A DNA stretch of 43,574 nucleotides from an uncultured Clostridia bacterium (lineage in GTDB: Bacteria; Bacillota; Clostridia; Christensenellales; UBA1242). A model generated the notes under the pieces. The model worked only from the letters and a program-made list of their open reading frames with translations. It did no database searches and was not told the DNA's origin. Shown in pieces: positions 16,745 through 24,833 of the stretch. How positions within the stretch are numbered: position 1 is the first letter of the stretch; each line of letters opens with the position of its first letter. The stretch is taken from the NCBI GenBank assembly GCA_949949035.1, contig CATLHJ010000007.1:1-43574 (forward strand). Reading direction: 5' to 3'. Both the position numbers and the translations under genes were made by a program.

Positions 16745-16932
16745 TTTTGAATTAACCTCCTAATCGTTTTTTCTTCTGATTTGCTGACAGTCGAACCGTG
16801 ACGTAACTTGCGCTTACGTTCCCTTTTCTTTTTATTAAGGATGTGGTTCTTGTTCTTCATAGTGCGCTTAATGTCGTTTTTGCGAGCATTAAAACGTTTC
16901 TTGGCACCACTATGCGTCTTCATCTTGGGCAT
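16741..16932 (-). CDS. rpmI: 50S ribosomal protein L35
   Basis: A 63-residue large-subunit protein. It starts [14 protein letters not shown], the invariant L35 start. ATG 16932 is chosen over 16938 because the family starts there and AAGGAG is 9 nt away, while it would be only 3 nt from the upstream ATG. It overlaps the rplT start by 4 nt. Confidence 0.97.
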   Translation of the reverse strand: MPKMKTHSGAKKRFNARKNDIKRTMKNKNHILNKKKRERKRKLRHGSTVSKSEEKTIRRLIQK

Positions 16933-16946
16933 GATCATTCTCTCCT

Positions 16947-17486
16947 TTATTTTTTCTTTTTCGGTGCCAACATTACCATTATGTTAATGTTACGCCCCGG
17001 TACACCGGATTTAGCAACCGGTGTTTCAATGTCGGCGATGTCTAACATTCTTTCAGCAAACTGCGTAACCACAGCAACACCCTTATCGGCCAGCATCGTT
17101 TTACGTCCCCGAATACGGTTAATACAAACCTTAACCTTATCACCATTTAGAATACATTCGCGTGCTTTGTTTAATTTGAAAGCAATTTCATTTTCTTGAA
17201 TGGCAATGGAAAGTTGCACTTCTTTAATATCAACCATATTACGACGTTGTTCTTTCTTTTGCGTTTTTTCTTTTTTAATTTGCTCGTAGCGGAATTTTGA
17301 ATAATCAATAATTTTGGCTACGGGTGGTTTGGAATTTTCGTTAATTAAAACCAAATCCAAACTAGCATTATCGGCTAATTTCAACGCTTGAGCCAACGTG
17401 ATGATACCTAACATTTCGTTATCCACACCAATGACCCGCAATTCTGGACAAGTAATTTCGCTGTTAATTTTCAGTTCCTTAAAAAT
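16947..17486 (-). CDS. infC: Translation initiation factor IF-3, ATT start codon
   Basis: Binds the 30S subunit and checks start codons. The 179-residue protein has the N-domain (INSEITCPELRVIG, then ALKLADNASLDLVLIN and PPVAKIIDYSKFRYEQ) and the C-domain ending near GRNINIMVMLAP. The family reading frame continues upstream of the first standard start codon (TTG at 17441) to ATT at 17486-17484, which has GGAGG 9 nt before it; further up there is an in-frame TAA. An ATT start is known for infC in E. coli and B. subtilis, where it lets IF-3 repress itself. Confidence 0.95.
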   Translation of the reverse strand: MFKELKINSEITCPELRVIGVDNEMLGIITLAQALKLADNASLDLVLINENSKPPVAKIIDYSKFRYEQIKKEKTQKKEQRRNMVDIKEVQLSIAIQENEIAFKLNKARECILNGDKVKVCINRIRGRKTMLADKGVAVVTQFAERMLDIADIETPVAKSGVPGRNINIMVMLAPKKKK

Positions 17487-17635
17487 GTTAAATTACCTCC
17501 TTTAAATGAAAAAAGAAGTGTATATAACCACTTCTCTGCATCCACAAAAAATTTTGGGGGTAATTTTTTGTTGAAACCTTCCCGCACATAAGAGAGGCAA
17601 GTAAGGTGAGAAATAGTCATTCCTTCTTTTTTTCA
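17487..17635 (-). promoter_or_regulatory. infC-rpmI-rplT leader with attenuator (L20-leader-like)
   Basis: About 150 nt separate the predicted transcription start from infC. The leader holds a G/C-rich part (around 17580-17600), then a terminator hairpin just before the infC Shine-Dalgarno site. Position, operon and terminator match the L20 leader of Bacillota, in which L20 binding favours termination. I infer the class from context; the covariance model was not run. Confidence 0.6.
17505..17535 (-). terminator. Attenuator in the infC leader
   Basis: Minus strand stem AGAAGTG/CACTTCT (17535-17529 with 17520-17514), 8-nt loop, then TTTTTTC. It ends about 8 nt before the infC GGAGG, so it decides read-through into the operon. 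Confidence 0.75.
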
Positions 17636-17641
17636 ATTGTA

Positions 17642-17669
17642 ATTATAGCATATAATACAAAAATGTCAA
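17642..17669 (-). promoter_or_regulatory. Promoter of infC-rpmI-rplT
   Basis: Minus strand consensus TTGACA (17669-17664), 16-nt spacer, consensus TATAAT (17647-17642). In contrast to many genes here it drives a long leader. Confidence 0.8.
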
Positions 17670-17699
17670 TAGTCAAATGATTTTTTCTTGTAAAATTTT

Positions 17700-18641
17700 T
17701 TATTTTAATTTGGGCTCCTTACCATAATCTTGTGTATGGTCAGGTCTTAAATTCTCTGTCGAGAAGTTATCGTTCAATTTGGTTAATTTGGCACGTTGCA
17801 GTCTGGTACTTTGTTGCAAGTCATACAAAAATTCATGATTCAAATACTTACCAATCGTGAATTTGTCCGTGTCTAATTCTTGTCCCTCTGCCGGGTTACA
17901 ATATGGTAATTTTTGAGCATAAAGGTCAAAAGGCATAGCCAACATCATGTCTAAACATTGAATGCTGCCGTCTTGACAACGCATTGCGGGAATGGGTTCA
18001 ATTTGGAATTTGTACTCTTTTCCCGAAAGACATTTTCCTGAATCATTAAACTCTCCTAAAACTGATCTAAACCTGTCTGGTTGAGTTGCCCAATATTTTA
18101 TGAGATATTTATCTGCTTCCGCCATACAAGGAGTGTTAATAATTGCCTTATACCTTGGATTCAATAAGTGATAGTACATTTTAATATTTGCCGTATTATC
18201 GTTCTTGTGTTGAGTATTCATGTGCTTTTTGGGCCAATGGGTAAGTTGCTCTTTGAAGGTCAAGAACGATTTGTTACCAATTTTTTGTATGTTAAACCCC
18301 AAACTTTCTGGATCTTGAATACGTGGCATTACAGCAATACTTCGACAATTAATCTCGGCTACAGGGCTGCCAAAATAACCATCATAAGCCGAATTACTAA
18401 TTCGCACGATAGTTATTCTATCGCGGTAAAAATCACCAATATTACGCGTCCAGGCAAAGCCATAATTGGCAGTTTCACCAATGCGTGAAAAGGTATCTAC
18501 CCCACTTGCCATCGCGAAATCGGACACTTCCGGTAATCCGAGTTCGTTTTCCCGCGAATACGCAATGACTTCATCAATTTCAGTCACACTAGGTAAGGTA
18601 ATTTTACCCCGCTGTTCCATAGCAAACTTATTCCTTTTCAT
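17700..18641 (-). CDS. Unknown protein, partner of the Cys-His-Asp protein
   Basis: A 313-residue soluble protein without signal peptide or membrane helix. I do not recognise it firmly. Residues 30-110 (LPEVSDF..., AWTRN at 63-67, a G-rich strand, VMPRI at 104-108) weakly recall DUF6273-like or C-type-lectin-like domains, which have a W-x-R ... G-V-R-P-A pattern; this is only resemblance. The rest is rich in Cys, Tyr and Asn. Its ATG overlaps the stop of the upstream gene (ATGA), so both are translated from one mRNA and probably work together. Codon use includes more AGA and AAT than in the flanking ribosomal genes. Confidence 0.7.
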   Translation of the reverse strand: MKRNKFAMEQRGKITLPSVTEIDEVIAYSRENELGLPEVSDFAMASGVDTFSRIGETANYGFAWTRNIGDFYRDRITIVRISNSAYDGYFGSPVAEINCRSIAVMPRIQDPESLGFNIQKIGNKSFLTFKEQLTHWPKKHMNTQHKNDNTANIKMYYHLLNPRYKAIINTPCMAEADKYLIKYWATQPDRFRSVLGEFNDSGKCLSGKEYKFQIEPIPAMRCQDGSIQCLDMMLAMPFDLYAQKLPYCNPAEGQELDTDKFTIGKYLNHEFLYDLQQSTRLQRAKLTKLNDNFSTENLRPDHTQDYGKEPKLK

Positions 18642-19387
18642 ATTACTTGTCGCCCTGTCTCATCGGCTGTCCGCGTAATTTGATCCACAAGTTTTGTCAA
18701 GAATTTTGACTGTAACTGATTATTAATTTGTTTTTCATCATAGTGTATGGTATTAAGGTACTGCTCTAATTCTTGTTGAAATTCTATATTGCCAGAAGCT
18801 TCAGCAATACCTTTTACCAAAGGAATCGAAGTTAACAAATCAAGACGATATTTACCGTTAGGTTGGTAATCTTGTAGCGTAATATTCCGTACTTTGTCGT
18901 AGAATTTCTTGTTTTCTGGGATTGCCGCATATTCTGCGTGACTACATTTATGCACATTGCTGACGCCAAAGATTTTGTAATATAAATAAACAGGATACTT
19001 ATATAACATTGATGGGTCGTAAACATAACCGTCTTTTTCAATCCAACCGTGTCCAGATTTTTCCTTACAATACTTCATCTCTAAAAATTTTAGGTCACCA
19101 CGTACCAAGATTGCATCATCAAAACAAAGGAACATAGACAGACTGCGGTCGTAACATTTTCCAGGTCCCGAGATTGGTCGCAAATATTTAATGGTCATTG
19201 AAACTGGTATACCATTAATATAAGTATGATTCATCTGTTTGTAAAATTTGAGGTCGAAAGGTGCAATTGAACCATTTTTTAAACCTTTATACTCTAATTT
19301 AAGCGTCTGTCTGGAAGATAATTCTTGACGAAAGTATTTAAGCAGGTCTTTCGCACCACTGCATATTATAGTCAATTTTTTATTCAT
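18638..19387 (-). CDS. Putative Cys-His-Asp (papain/transglutaminase-like) protein
   Basis: A 249-residue protein. The ATG at 19387 is chosen because TTGAAA-17-TATACT ends 7 nt upstream. Residues 74-84 (GPGKCYDRSLS), 95-97 (VRG), 112-117 (GHGWIE) and 120-126 (GYVYDPS) give a Cys78-His113-Asp124 series in the order and local context of transglutaminase/papain-fold enzymes (G-x-C-x-x-S ... H-x-W-V-E ... D-P). The catalytic role is inferred, not shown. The C-terminal ~70 residues are helical and end in ETGRQVI. A broken paralogue of this C-terminus lies just upstream. The next gene overlaps by 4 nt. Confidence 0.65.
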   Translation of the reverse strand: MNKKLTIICSGAKDLLKYFRQELSSRQTLKLEYKGLKNGSIAPFDLKFYKQMNHTYINGIPVSMTIKYLRPISGPGKCYDRSLSMFLCFDDAILVRGDLKFLEMKYCKEKSGHGWIEKDGYVYDPSMLYKYPVYLYYKIFGVSNVHKCSHAEYAAIPENKKFYDKVRNITLQDYQPNGKYRLDLLTSIPLVKGIAEASGNIEFQQELEQYLNTIHYDEKQINNQLQSKFLTKLVDQITRTADETGRQVI

Positions 19388-19394
19388 CAAATTA

Positions 19395-19423
19395 AGTATA
19401 TAAAATTTCCTTGTACATTTCAA
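19395..19423 (-). promoter_or_regulatory. Promoter of the Cys-His-Asp gene pair, leaderless layout
   Basis: Minus strand TTGAAA (19423-19418), 17-nt spacer, TATACT (19400-19395), 7 nt to ATG 19387. Confidence 0.75.
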
Positions 19424-19498
19424 TATTTAACCGAAAAATTCCTAAAAAATTCTTTTAACCAATTTGCTGTATTTTCCACCGAGTTCAAGTCAAATTTT

Positions 19499-19714
19499 TT
19501 AAATTTGTCGCCCTGTTTCATTGGCAGCCCACATCTTTTGTGCCACAAGTACCGACGCTGAATGATATTGTGCAGCAGCAAGATACTTGTTTAATTCTTG
19601 TTGGAATTCTGGGTTCTTGATGTATTCCGGCGTGGCTTTAACTTCATGGACTCTAAAAAACAGTTCATTTTGCCTACGACCATAAGGTTGTGGTTTTATG
19701 CTGCGAAAGGTTCT
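19499..19714 (-). pseudogene. Broken paralogue of the Cys-His-Asp gene (3' end only)
   Basis: The minus strand reads 71 codons from just after an in-frame TAA (19717-19715) to a TAA at 19501-19499. The product matches the C-terminus of the neighbouring gene: PEFQQELNKYL against IEFQQELEQYL, NETGRQI against DETGRQVI, and a PYGRRQNE stretch against PNGKYRLD. The 5' two thirds, including the Cys and His motifs, are missing. It marks a tandem duplication whose first copy decayed. The stretch 19388-19990 has no other gene I can support. Confidence 0.75.
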
Positions 19715-19754
19715 TTACTCAGGGTTTATGAATGGAACATAATAAGAGAAAGGC

Positions 19755-19785
19755 AAAAAGAAAAAAGCGAAAAATCTTCGCTTTT
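19755..19785 (-). terminator. Orphan terminator hairpin
   Basis: Stem AAAAGCGAA/TTCGCTTTT (19763-19771, 19777-19785), 5-nt loop; on the minus strand it is followed by TTTTTTCTTTTT. No recognised gene lies upstream of it on that strand, so it may end a small RNA from 19786-19990 or be left from a lost gene. Confidence 0.6.
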
Positions 19786-19850
19786 GGTAGCATAACGCTT
19801 GTTTCAAAGAGTTTTCGTTTACGCTCCACAGGCGAAAGATAAATAAACTT

Positions 19851-19915
19851 CTTGTTCAAGACAAGGACACGTCTAACACTTAAAACATTGACACTTGTAT
19901 CAAGACAAGGACACG
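19851..19915. repeat. Paired repeat CTTGT(A)TCAAGACAAGGACACG
   Basis: Two copies (19851-19871 and 19894-19915) differ by one inserted A. Each contains the inverted arms CTTGT and ACAAG. They lie about 80-140 nt upstream of the orphan gene at 19991. Two copies at this spacing fit an operator pair, but no regulator gene is nearby. Confidence 0.6.
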
Positions 19916-19990
19916 CCACAGTGCCAAAATTGAAATTTTTTATTTATTAAAATGTAGCGCAATTTTAATTTTTTATGCAATAATATACTT

Positions 19991-20656
19991 ATGAAAAGAA
20001 AAGTAAGAATTATTAAAACTATAGATTTATGGACAGAGCAATATCCTAAACACCATGAATTAGAGTGCATCAAAGGAGCTTTTATTGATGGATTTGAAAG
20101 TCATGATTTGCCTTATGACAGCATTGAGATTATAAGAAATTGTGAGTGCGTCATTTCTAATAATGCAAATTTAGACATATCAAATAAACACAATGCTGTA
20201 ATTTTTTTCAAAAAGAATACCCCTGTAAGATTACTAGTATTTAATTATCAAGGTGATCTTGATAAGTTGTTAAGTGAGATATTAAAACAAAATGTAGGTT
20301 GTAAATCTCTAAAAGATATTTATGAGCAAAATATAATCTCAATTAAAGCTACTTTACTTAACGAAAATTACGAACAAAACATAAAACCTGAAATTGATGT
20401 TGGGTCTTGCGATTGTTTTGATTTGCTTCAATCAATGCTTGGTGGAAGTTATACAGCAGATAAAACAGGCTTAGGCAACAATAACAATCCTGACTTCGAT
20501 TTTAATTCAAATATACAAATAGAATATATCTTGCAAACAGAACGATATTTATTTAACATCAAACATCAAGGTGCGTACATCAATAAAAAGAAAGATAGAA
20601 TAATTTCAATACAAACCGAAGGAAAAATAAAATTAGACCAAATAAAAAAGAACTGA
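19991..20656 (+). CDS. AT-rich orphan protein, unknown
   Basis: A 221-residue soluble, Lys/Asn/Ile-rich protein without signal peptide or membrane helix. I do not recognise any domain. The DNA is clearly more AT-rich than the flanking ribosomal-protein genes and Arg is often AGA, which suggests recent acquisition. Upstream AT-rich DNA has -10-like TAATAT and TATACT sequences close to the ATG but no clear -35 box and no Shine-Dalgarno site. Paired repeats lie further upstream. It converges on rpsO and shares a terminator whose stem contains its stop codon. Confidence 0.65.
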   Translation: MKRKVRIIKTIDLWTEQYPKHHELECIKGAFIDGFESHDLPYDSIEIIRNCECVISNNANLDISNKHNAVIFFKKNTPVRLLVFNYQGDLDKLLSEILKQNVGCKSLKDIYEQNIISIKATLLNENYEQNIKPEIDVGSCDCFDLLQSMLGGSYTADKTGLGNNNNPDFDFNSNIQIEYILQTERYLFNIKHQGAYINKKKDRIISIQTEGKIKLDQIKKN

Positions 20657-20683
20657 AATATAAACAAATTCAGTTCTTTTTTT
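20644..20683. terminator. Bidirectional terminator between the orphan gene and rpsO
   Basis: AAAAAAGAACTGAA pairs with TTCAGTTCTTTTTT around an 11-nt loop (20644-20657 with 20669-20682). Both strands have a T run after the stem, so it ends the + gene and the converging rpsO transcript. Confidence 0.85.
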
Positions 20684-20706
20684 GCTAATTTCAAAATTTA
20701 TAGTCC

Positions 20707-20979
20707 TTAACGCAATTTTAGTTGTTTCTTTAATTCACGGAATTCTGCCAAGTTGGTTTTTTCTAAGTAATCTAACATACGCTTGCGCTTACCTAACATT
20801 AAGGTTAAGCCACGACGGCTGTGTTTGTCTTGTTTGTGAACTTTCAAATGTTCAGTTAACTCTGCAATACGTTTCGATAATAAAGCAATTTGTACCGCAG
20901 GACAACCAGTGTCGCCTTCCTTTTTCCCGTATTTTTTTACAATTTCCGCAATTTCTGCTTGTGTCATTTTCTGTGACAA
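20707..20979 (-). CDS. rpsO: 30S ribosomal protein S15
   Basis: A 90-residue small-subunit protein. Family segments are [44 protein letters not shown] and the short basic tail. An AAAGGAGG site lies 10 nt before the ATG. Its own promoter gives a leader of about 57 nt. S15 often represses its own mRNA, but I see no specific structure here. Confidence 0.98.
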   Translation of the reverse strand: MSQKMTQAEIAEIVKKYGKKEGDTGCPAVQIALLSKRIAELTEHLKVHKQDKHSRRGLTLMLGKRKRMLDYLEKTNLAEFRELKKQLKLR

Positions 20980-21042
20980 CCTCCTTTTCTTGATTAAAAC
21001 TGAGTAAGAATATTACAATCCAAACACAGTAATAATGTGGTT

Positions 21043-21071
21043 ATTATAGCAAAAACATTGATTGACGTCAA
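21043..21071 (-). promoter_or_regulatory. Promoter of rpsO
   Basis: Minus strand TTGACG (21071-21066), 17-nt spacer, consensus TATAAT (21048-21043). Confidence 0.8.
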
Positions 21072-21074
21072 TAA

Positions 21075-22217
21075 TTACTTTGTCTTTTTAAAATTATTGA
21101 AATTAGCGAAAAACGATGGAACATTCTTTTTCGGTGCCTCAGACGTAGGTTCCTTGGGTTTTTCCACGTTATCAGGATTCCAATTACTTACTTCTTTTTT
21201 AACTGGCTCTTGGTCATTAGCAAATCCAGAGGCGATAATTAAAACTTCTACTTCATCGCCATATTTAGAGTTAATTTCCACACCATATTTAATGTTACAT
21301 CGTTCGTGTACCAAATTACGCACCAACATGATATAGTTAGAAACTTCGGACATGCCTAGGTTTTCACCACTCTTAATACAAATAATCAAGCCCGTAGCAC
21401 CACTAATGCTGGTTTCAATTAAAGGACTGGCAACCGCCTGTTTAATAGCATCTAGCACGCGGTTTTCGCCTTTGGCGACACCAACCCCCATATGGGCCAT
21501 CCCCGCATCTTTCAGAACCGTACGAATATCAGCATAGTCAACATTGATCATCATAGGGTGGACAATTACTTCTGCCAGACCGATTACGCCTTTGCGTAAT
21601 ACTTCATCAGCAATTTTGAACGCATCTTTCATGCTGGTTTTAGTTGATAATCGTTCAACCAATTTTTGGTTGGGAACCACTACATAAGCATCAACAAATT
21701 GTGCCAAATTTTCCAAGCCAATTTCAGCATTTAGCATTTTATGCACACCTTCAAATTCAAAAGGTTTAGTGACAATCGCCACGGTTAAAATACCTAATTC
21801 TTTGGCGATTGACGCCACCACTGGTGCGGCTCCCGTCCCTGTACCACCACCCATACCAGCCGTTAAGAACAGCATATCCGCGCCTTCAATGGCGGTTCGA
21901 ATCTCGTCAGCGCTTTCTTCAGCAGCCTTTTGCCCAACGTTAGGATCAGTGCCTGCCCCCCACCCTTTGGTTGTTTTTTGACCAATACATAATTTTTGTG
22001 AGGCACGATTAACTGACAAAGCATTTTTGTCAGTGTTAATGGCAATAAACTCAACACCTTCTAAATTAACGCCATCTTCAATCATCCGGTTAATACTATT
22101 ACAGCCGGCGCCACCGACACCAACCACCTTGATATTAACGACTGGCGGATTACCGAAAATGTCGTCTAATTGTTTAGCAGTTTTCAATTCTACTGCGGTT
22201 TCTAAATCGTAACTCAT
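21075..22217 (-). CDS. ftsZ: Cell division protein FtsZ
   Basis: The tubulin-like GTPase that forms the division ring. A 380-residue protein. IKVVGVGGAGCNSINRM begins the GTP-binding domain, the tubulin signature GGGTGTG is near residue 120, and NTDKNAL and NVDYADIRTVL follow. The C-terminal linker is about 45 residues, and the end (VPSFFANFNNFKK) is a plausible conserved peptide for partner binding. GGAG lies 8 nt before the ATG. It follows a P-type ATPase gene by 21 nt instead of ftsA, an unusual setting. Confidence 0.97.
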   Translation of the reverse strand: MSYDLETAVELKTAKQLDDIFGNPPVVNIKVVGVGGAGCNSINRMIEDGVNLEGVEFIAINTDKNALSVNRASQKLCIGQKTTKGWGAGTDPNVGQKAAEESADEIRTAIEGADMLFLTAGMGGGTGTGAAPVVASIAKELGILTVAIVTKPFEFEGVHKMLNAEIGLENLAQFVDAYVVVPNQKLVERLSTKTSMKDAFKIADEVLRKGVIGLAEVIVHPMMINVDYADIRTVLKDAGMAHMGVGVAKGENRVLDAIKQAVASPLIETSISGATGLIICIKSGENLGMSEVSNYIMLVRNLVHERCNIKYGVEINSKYGDEVEVLIIASGFANDQEPVKKEVSNWNPDNVEKPKEPTSEAPKKNVPSFFANFNNFKKTK

Positions 22218-22238
22218 TATAACATCTCCAAATTAAGT

Positions 22239-24797
22239 TTAACGCTTTTTATTATTTATGTCTAATAAATTTTGGCTTTTATTGGGCGTGGTTAATTTAA
22301 TGGCTGACAACATTTTATCAAATAAACTGATTAAGGCGTACGCCATGAAAGCCATTAACATAACCATTAAAATATGAGTTTCGCTGGTCAAAGACACCAT
22401 CTTGAACCAATCTGGGAAAAAGCCAACCAAAAGCAGGGAAAGCACTAGCATGGTTACATATAAAATACCGCGGTAAATATTGACGGGACGAATCATGCGG
22501 AATAGCATAGCAAAACCTGTGCTTAACACCGCGTAAATCAACATAGTTTTGAAAGTGTCGGAATCATTCAGCGCAAAGACGTCAAACATGCGGAACAATA
22601 ATAACAAACCAACAAAGAATACCGCAACCAAGGCCGACGCTAGGGCTGTTTTAAGAATATTAAACATAAAATTACCATTAATTTGTTGACTGTTCCGTTC
22701 CAAAGCCAACATAAAGGCTGGTACACCGATAATAAAGATCTCTAACACTAATAAGTTACTAGTGTTAAAAAAGTATTCTCCACCACTGGTAAATATACAT
22801 AAGCAAGTTAGCATAATAGTTAACAGTGTCTTAAACAAGAACAACGATGATGATTTTTGAACATTGTTAACCACACGTCGTCCCTCCAAAACTACTTTTG
22901 GCATACTGGCAAAATTACTGTCCATCAAAACCAGTTGTGAAACGTTGCGTGCGGCTTCACTGCCAGACGCCATAGCAATTGAGCAATCTGCCTCTCGTAA
23001 GGCCAAAATGTCATTAACGCCATCCCCCGTCATTGCTACCATGTGCCCCGCGTTCTTCAGTTCTTTAATCAAAATTAACTTTTGTTCGGGGGTAACGCGA
23101 CCAAAAACCGTGTATTCCTTGGCTGCTGCGCGGATTTCCACCGGTGAAAGACCGTACAATGAAATATACTTTTCGGCACCGACAACCCCTGCTCGGCGTG
23201 CCACCTCGCTAACGGTAATGGGATTGTCGCCCGAAATGATACGAATATCGACGCCGTTGTCAGCAAACCATTTAATGGTTTGTGGTGCTTCACGGCGGAT
23301 ATTGTCTTGTAAAGTAATTAAGGCTACTGGGGCTACGTCGTCAGGCAAAACATCATCTTTAATTTCGCCTGTGGCACGACCTACTGCCAAAACGCGGTAA
23401 CCTTGACTAGCAAGTTTATTGATTATATCGTTCAATTTGCTGCTGATGGTATGCATAATAAATTCTGGTGCGCCCAGAACAAAGGTTCCCATACCCCCGC
23501 CAAAAGTCACTGCTGACAATTTACGTGCCGAAGAAAATGATAAGGTTTTTTTTGCCTTAAAAACACACTCTTGGCCGAAATATTCTTTCAAAGCCACCGA
23601 AGTCTGGTTGTTATCATCCAAAGCAAATAACATGGACGACATGACTTTTTTGAAATCAAATTTTTTTCCTTCGTTTTTAATTGAAATGACGTCCATCACT
23701 TTCATGGTGCCATCCGTGATAGTCCCAGTCTTGTCAAGACACAGAGTATCGACTCGCGCTAACATTTCGATGCAGTATAATTCACGTACCCAAGTGTTTT
23801 CTTTGCCCAAGTTAATCACGCCCACGGCCAATGCCAAAGATGACAACAGAAACATACCGGCCGGAATCATCCCTAGAATTGCCCCGCTGGTTTGGCTGAT
23901 AATTCGAGACACATTGGTGGTCGTAATGTCGGGTTTACCAACCAATTGTAAAATAATTAAAGTTGAAGCCAAGATGACGATAATGATACCAATAACTTTG
24001 ATAATTGATTTTAACGAATTAAACAATTCCGAGCGTGGTGCCACATAACGACTGGCATCTTTGGCCACGGTTTGGATGTAGTTGTCTTTGCCAATTTTAT
24101 CAACACGGTAACGTCCCGTACCACTGACCACAAAAGAGCCAGCAAATAACTTATCACCTTTTTTCTTCTGAATGGCGACTGATTCGCCAGTTAATAAACT
24201 TTCGTTTACTTCAATAATTCCTTCTTGCAAAATACCATCGGCTTGAATTTGTCCGCCCGCGTTCAATTCGACAATATCATCCAAAACAATGTCTTCTGGT
24301 AACAAGCGGTAAGTTTGTCCCTCACGCACCACGGTAACTTTGGCCGAGGCCACAATTGTTAATTTCTCAATAGTAAACTTAGCCCGCAATTCTTGAATGA
24401 TACCAATGGCAATGTTCGCAATAAAAATTAGTAAAAAGAACAGGCTGCTGATACCAATACGTTCTTTGGGAGGTAAACCACCTTGTAAAAATAACATGTT
24501 GAAAATCAAGATGGCACCGATAATTAAAGCCAACATGTTATAAAAGGTAAAAATATTGGTCATAAAAATTGAGCCAATTGATTTAGTAGTACCACGCTTG
24601 ACATAATTAATTAAGCAATCGTCAATACGGCTGTCCACCTGCTTGGCAGTTAAGCCTTCCGCGGGTGTAGGCTTAAAGCGTACAGGGTTGGTTACGGGGT
24701 CAGTTTTCCATTTTTTATCAAATTTCTTCTTGTAAGCATTGATCTCACAACGCTTCTTTTTGGTAAAAGCAGTTCTAATCTCCGTTACTTCGGCCAT
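22239..24797 (-). CDS. CtpE-like cation-transporting P-type ATPase
   Basis: An 852-residue membrane pump. GLTAKQVDSRI and TKSIGSIFMTNIFTFYN near the start recall the CtpE-type branch, known in mycobacteria for calcium uptake. The actuator motif is LTGES, the phosphorylation motif is DKTGTITDG, and the hinge motif is MTGDGVNDILALREADC. About ten transmembrane helices are visible, four of them after the hinge. The ion is not proved. ATG 24797 (MAEVTEI) is preferred to 24806 because TTGCCA-17-TAAAAT ends 7 nt before it. It lies between mutL and ftsZ on the same strand. Confidence 0.9.
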   Translation of the reverse strand: MAEVTEIRTAFTKKKRCEINAYKKKFDKKWKTDPVTNPVRFKPTPAEGLTAKQVDSRIDDCLINYVKRGTTKSIGSIFMTNIFTFYNMLALIIGAILIFNMLFLQGGLPPKERIGISSLFFLLIFIANIAIGIIQELRAKFTIEKLTIVASAKVTVVREGQTYRLLPEDIVLDDIVELNAGGQIQADGILQEGIIEVNESLLTGESVAIQKKKGDKLFAGSFVVSGTGRYRVDKIGKDNYIQTVAKDASRYVAPRSELFNSLKSIIKVIGIIIVILASTLIILQLVGKPDITTTNVSRIISQTSGAILGMIPAGMFLLSSLALAVGVINLGKENTWVRELYCIEMLARVDTLCLDKTGTITDGTMKVMDVISIKNEGKKFDFKKVMSSMLFALDDNNQTSVALKEYFGQECVFKAKKTLSFSSARKLSAVTFGGGMGTFVLGAPEFIMHTISSKLNDIINKLASQGYRVLAVGRATGEIKDDVLPDDVAPVALITLQDNIRREAPQTIKWFADNGVDIRIISGDNPITVSEVARRAGVVGAEKYISLYGLSPVEIRAAAKEYTVFGRVTPEQKLILIKELKNAGHMVAMTGDGVNDILALREADCSIAMASGSEAARNVSQLVLMDSNFASMPKVVLEGRRVVNNVQKSSSLFLFKTLLTIMLTCLCIFTSGGEYFFNTSNLLVLEIFIIGVPAFMLALERNSQQINGNFMFNILKTALASALVAVFFVGLLLLFRMFDVFALNDSDTFKTMLIYAVLSTGFAMLFRMIRPVNIYRGILYVTMLVLSLLLVGFFPDWFKMVSLTSETHILMVMLMAFMAYALISLFDKMLSAIKLTTPNKSQNLLDINNKKR

Positions 24798-24804
24798 AAA
24801 TTTC

Positions 24805-24833
24805 ATTTTATCTTATTATTTACTTTCTGGCAA
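24805..24833 (-). promoter_or_regulatory. Promoter of the P-type ATPase gene, leaderless layout
   Basis: Minus strand TTGCCA (24833-24828, inside the mutL 3' end), 17-nt spacer, TAAAAT (24810-24805), 7 nt to ATG 24797. Confidence 0.7.

Noticed and set aside
19851..19915. Possible CRISPR array
   Set aside because: Only two repeat copies with a 22-nt gap and no cas genes.
19719..19919. Minus-strand 66-residue frame across the orphan terminator
   Set aside because: It runs through the terminator hairpin, has no start signal, and half of it is the repeat region; not a credible protein.
22864..24048. Two long plus-strand frames opposite the P-type ATPase
   Set aside because: Antisense to conserved ATPase motifs, no promoter or Shine-Dalgarno site, and low-information Thr/Ser/Pro composition typical of shadow frames.
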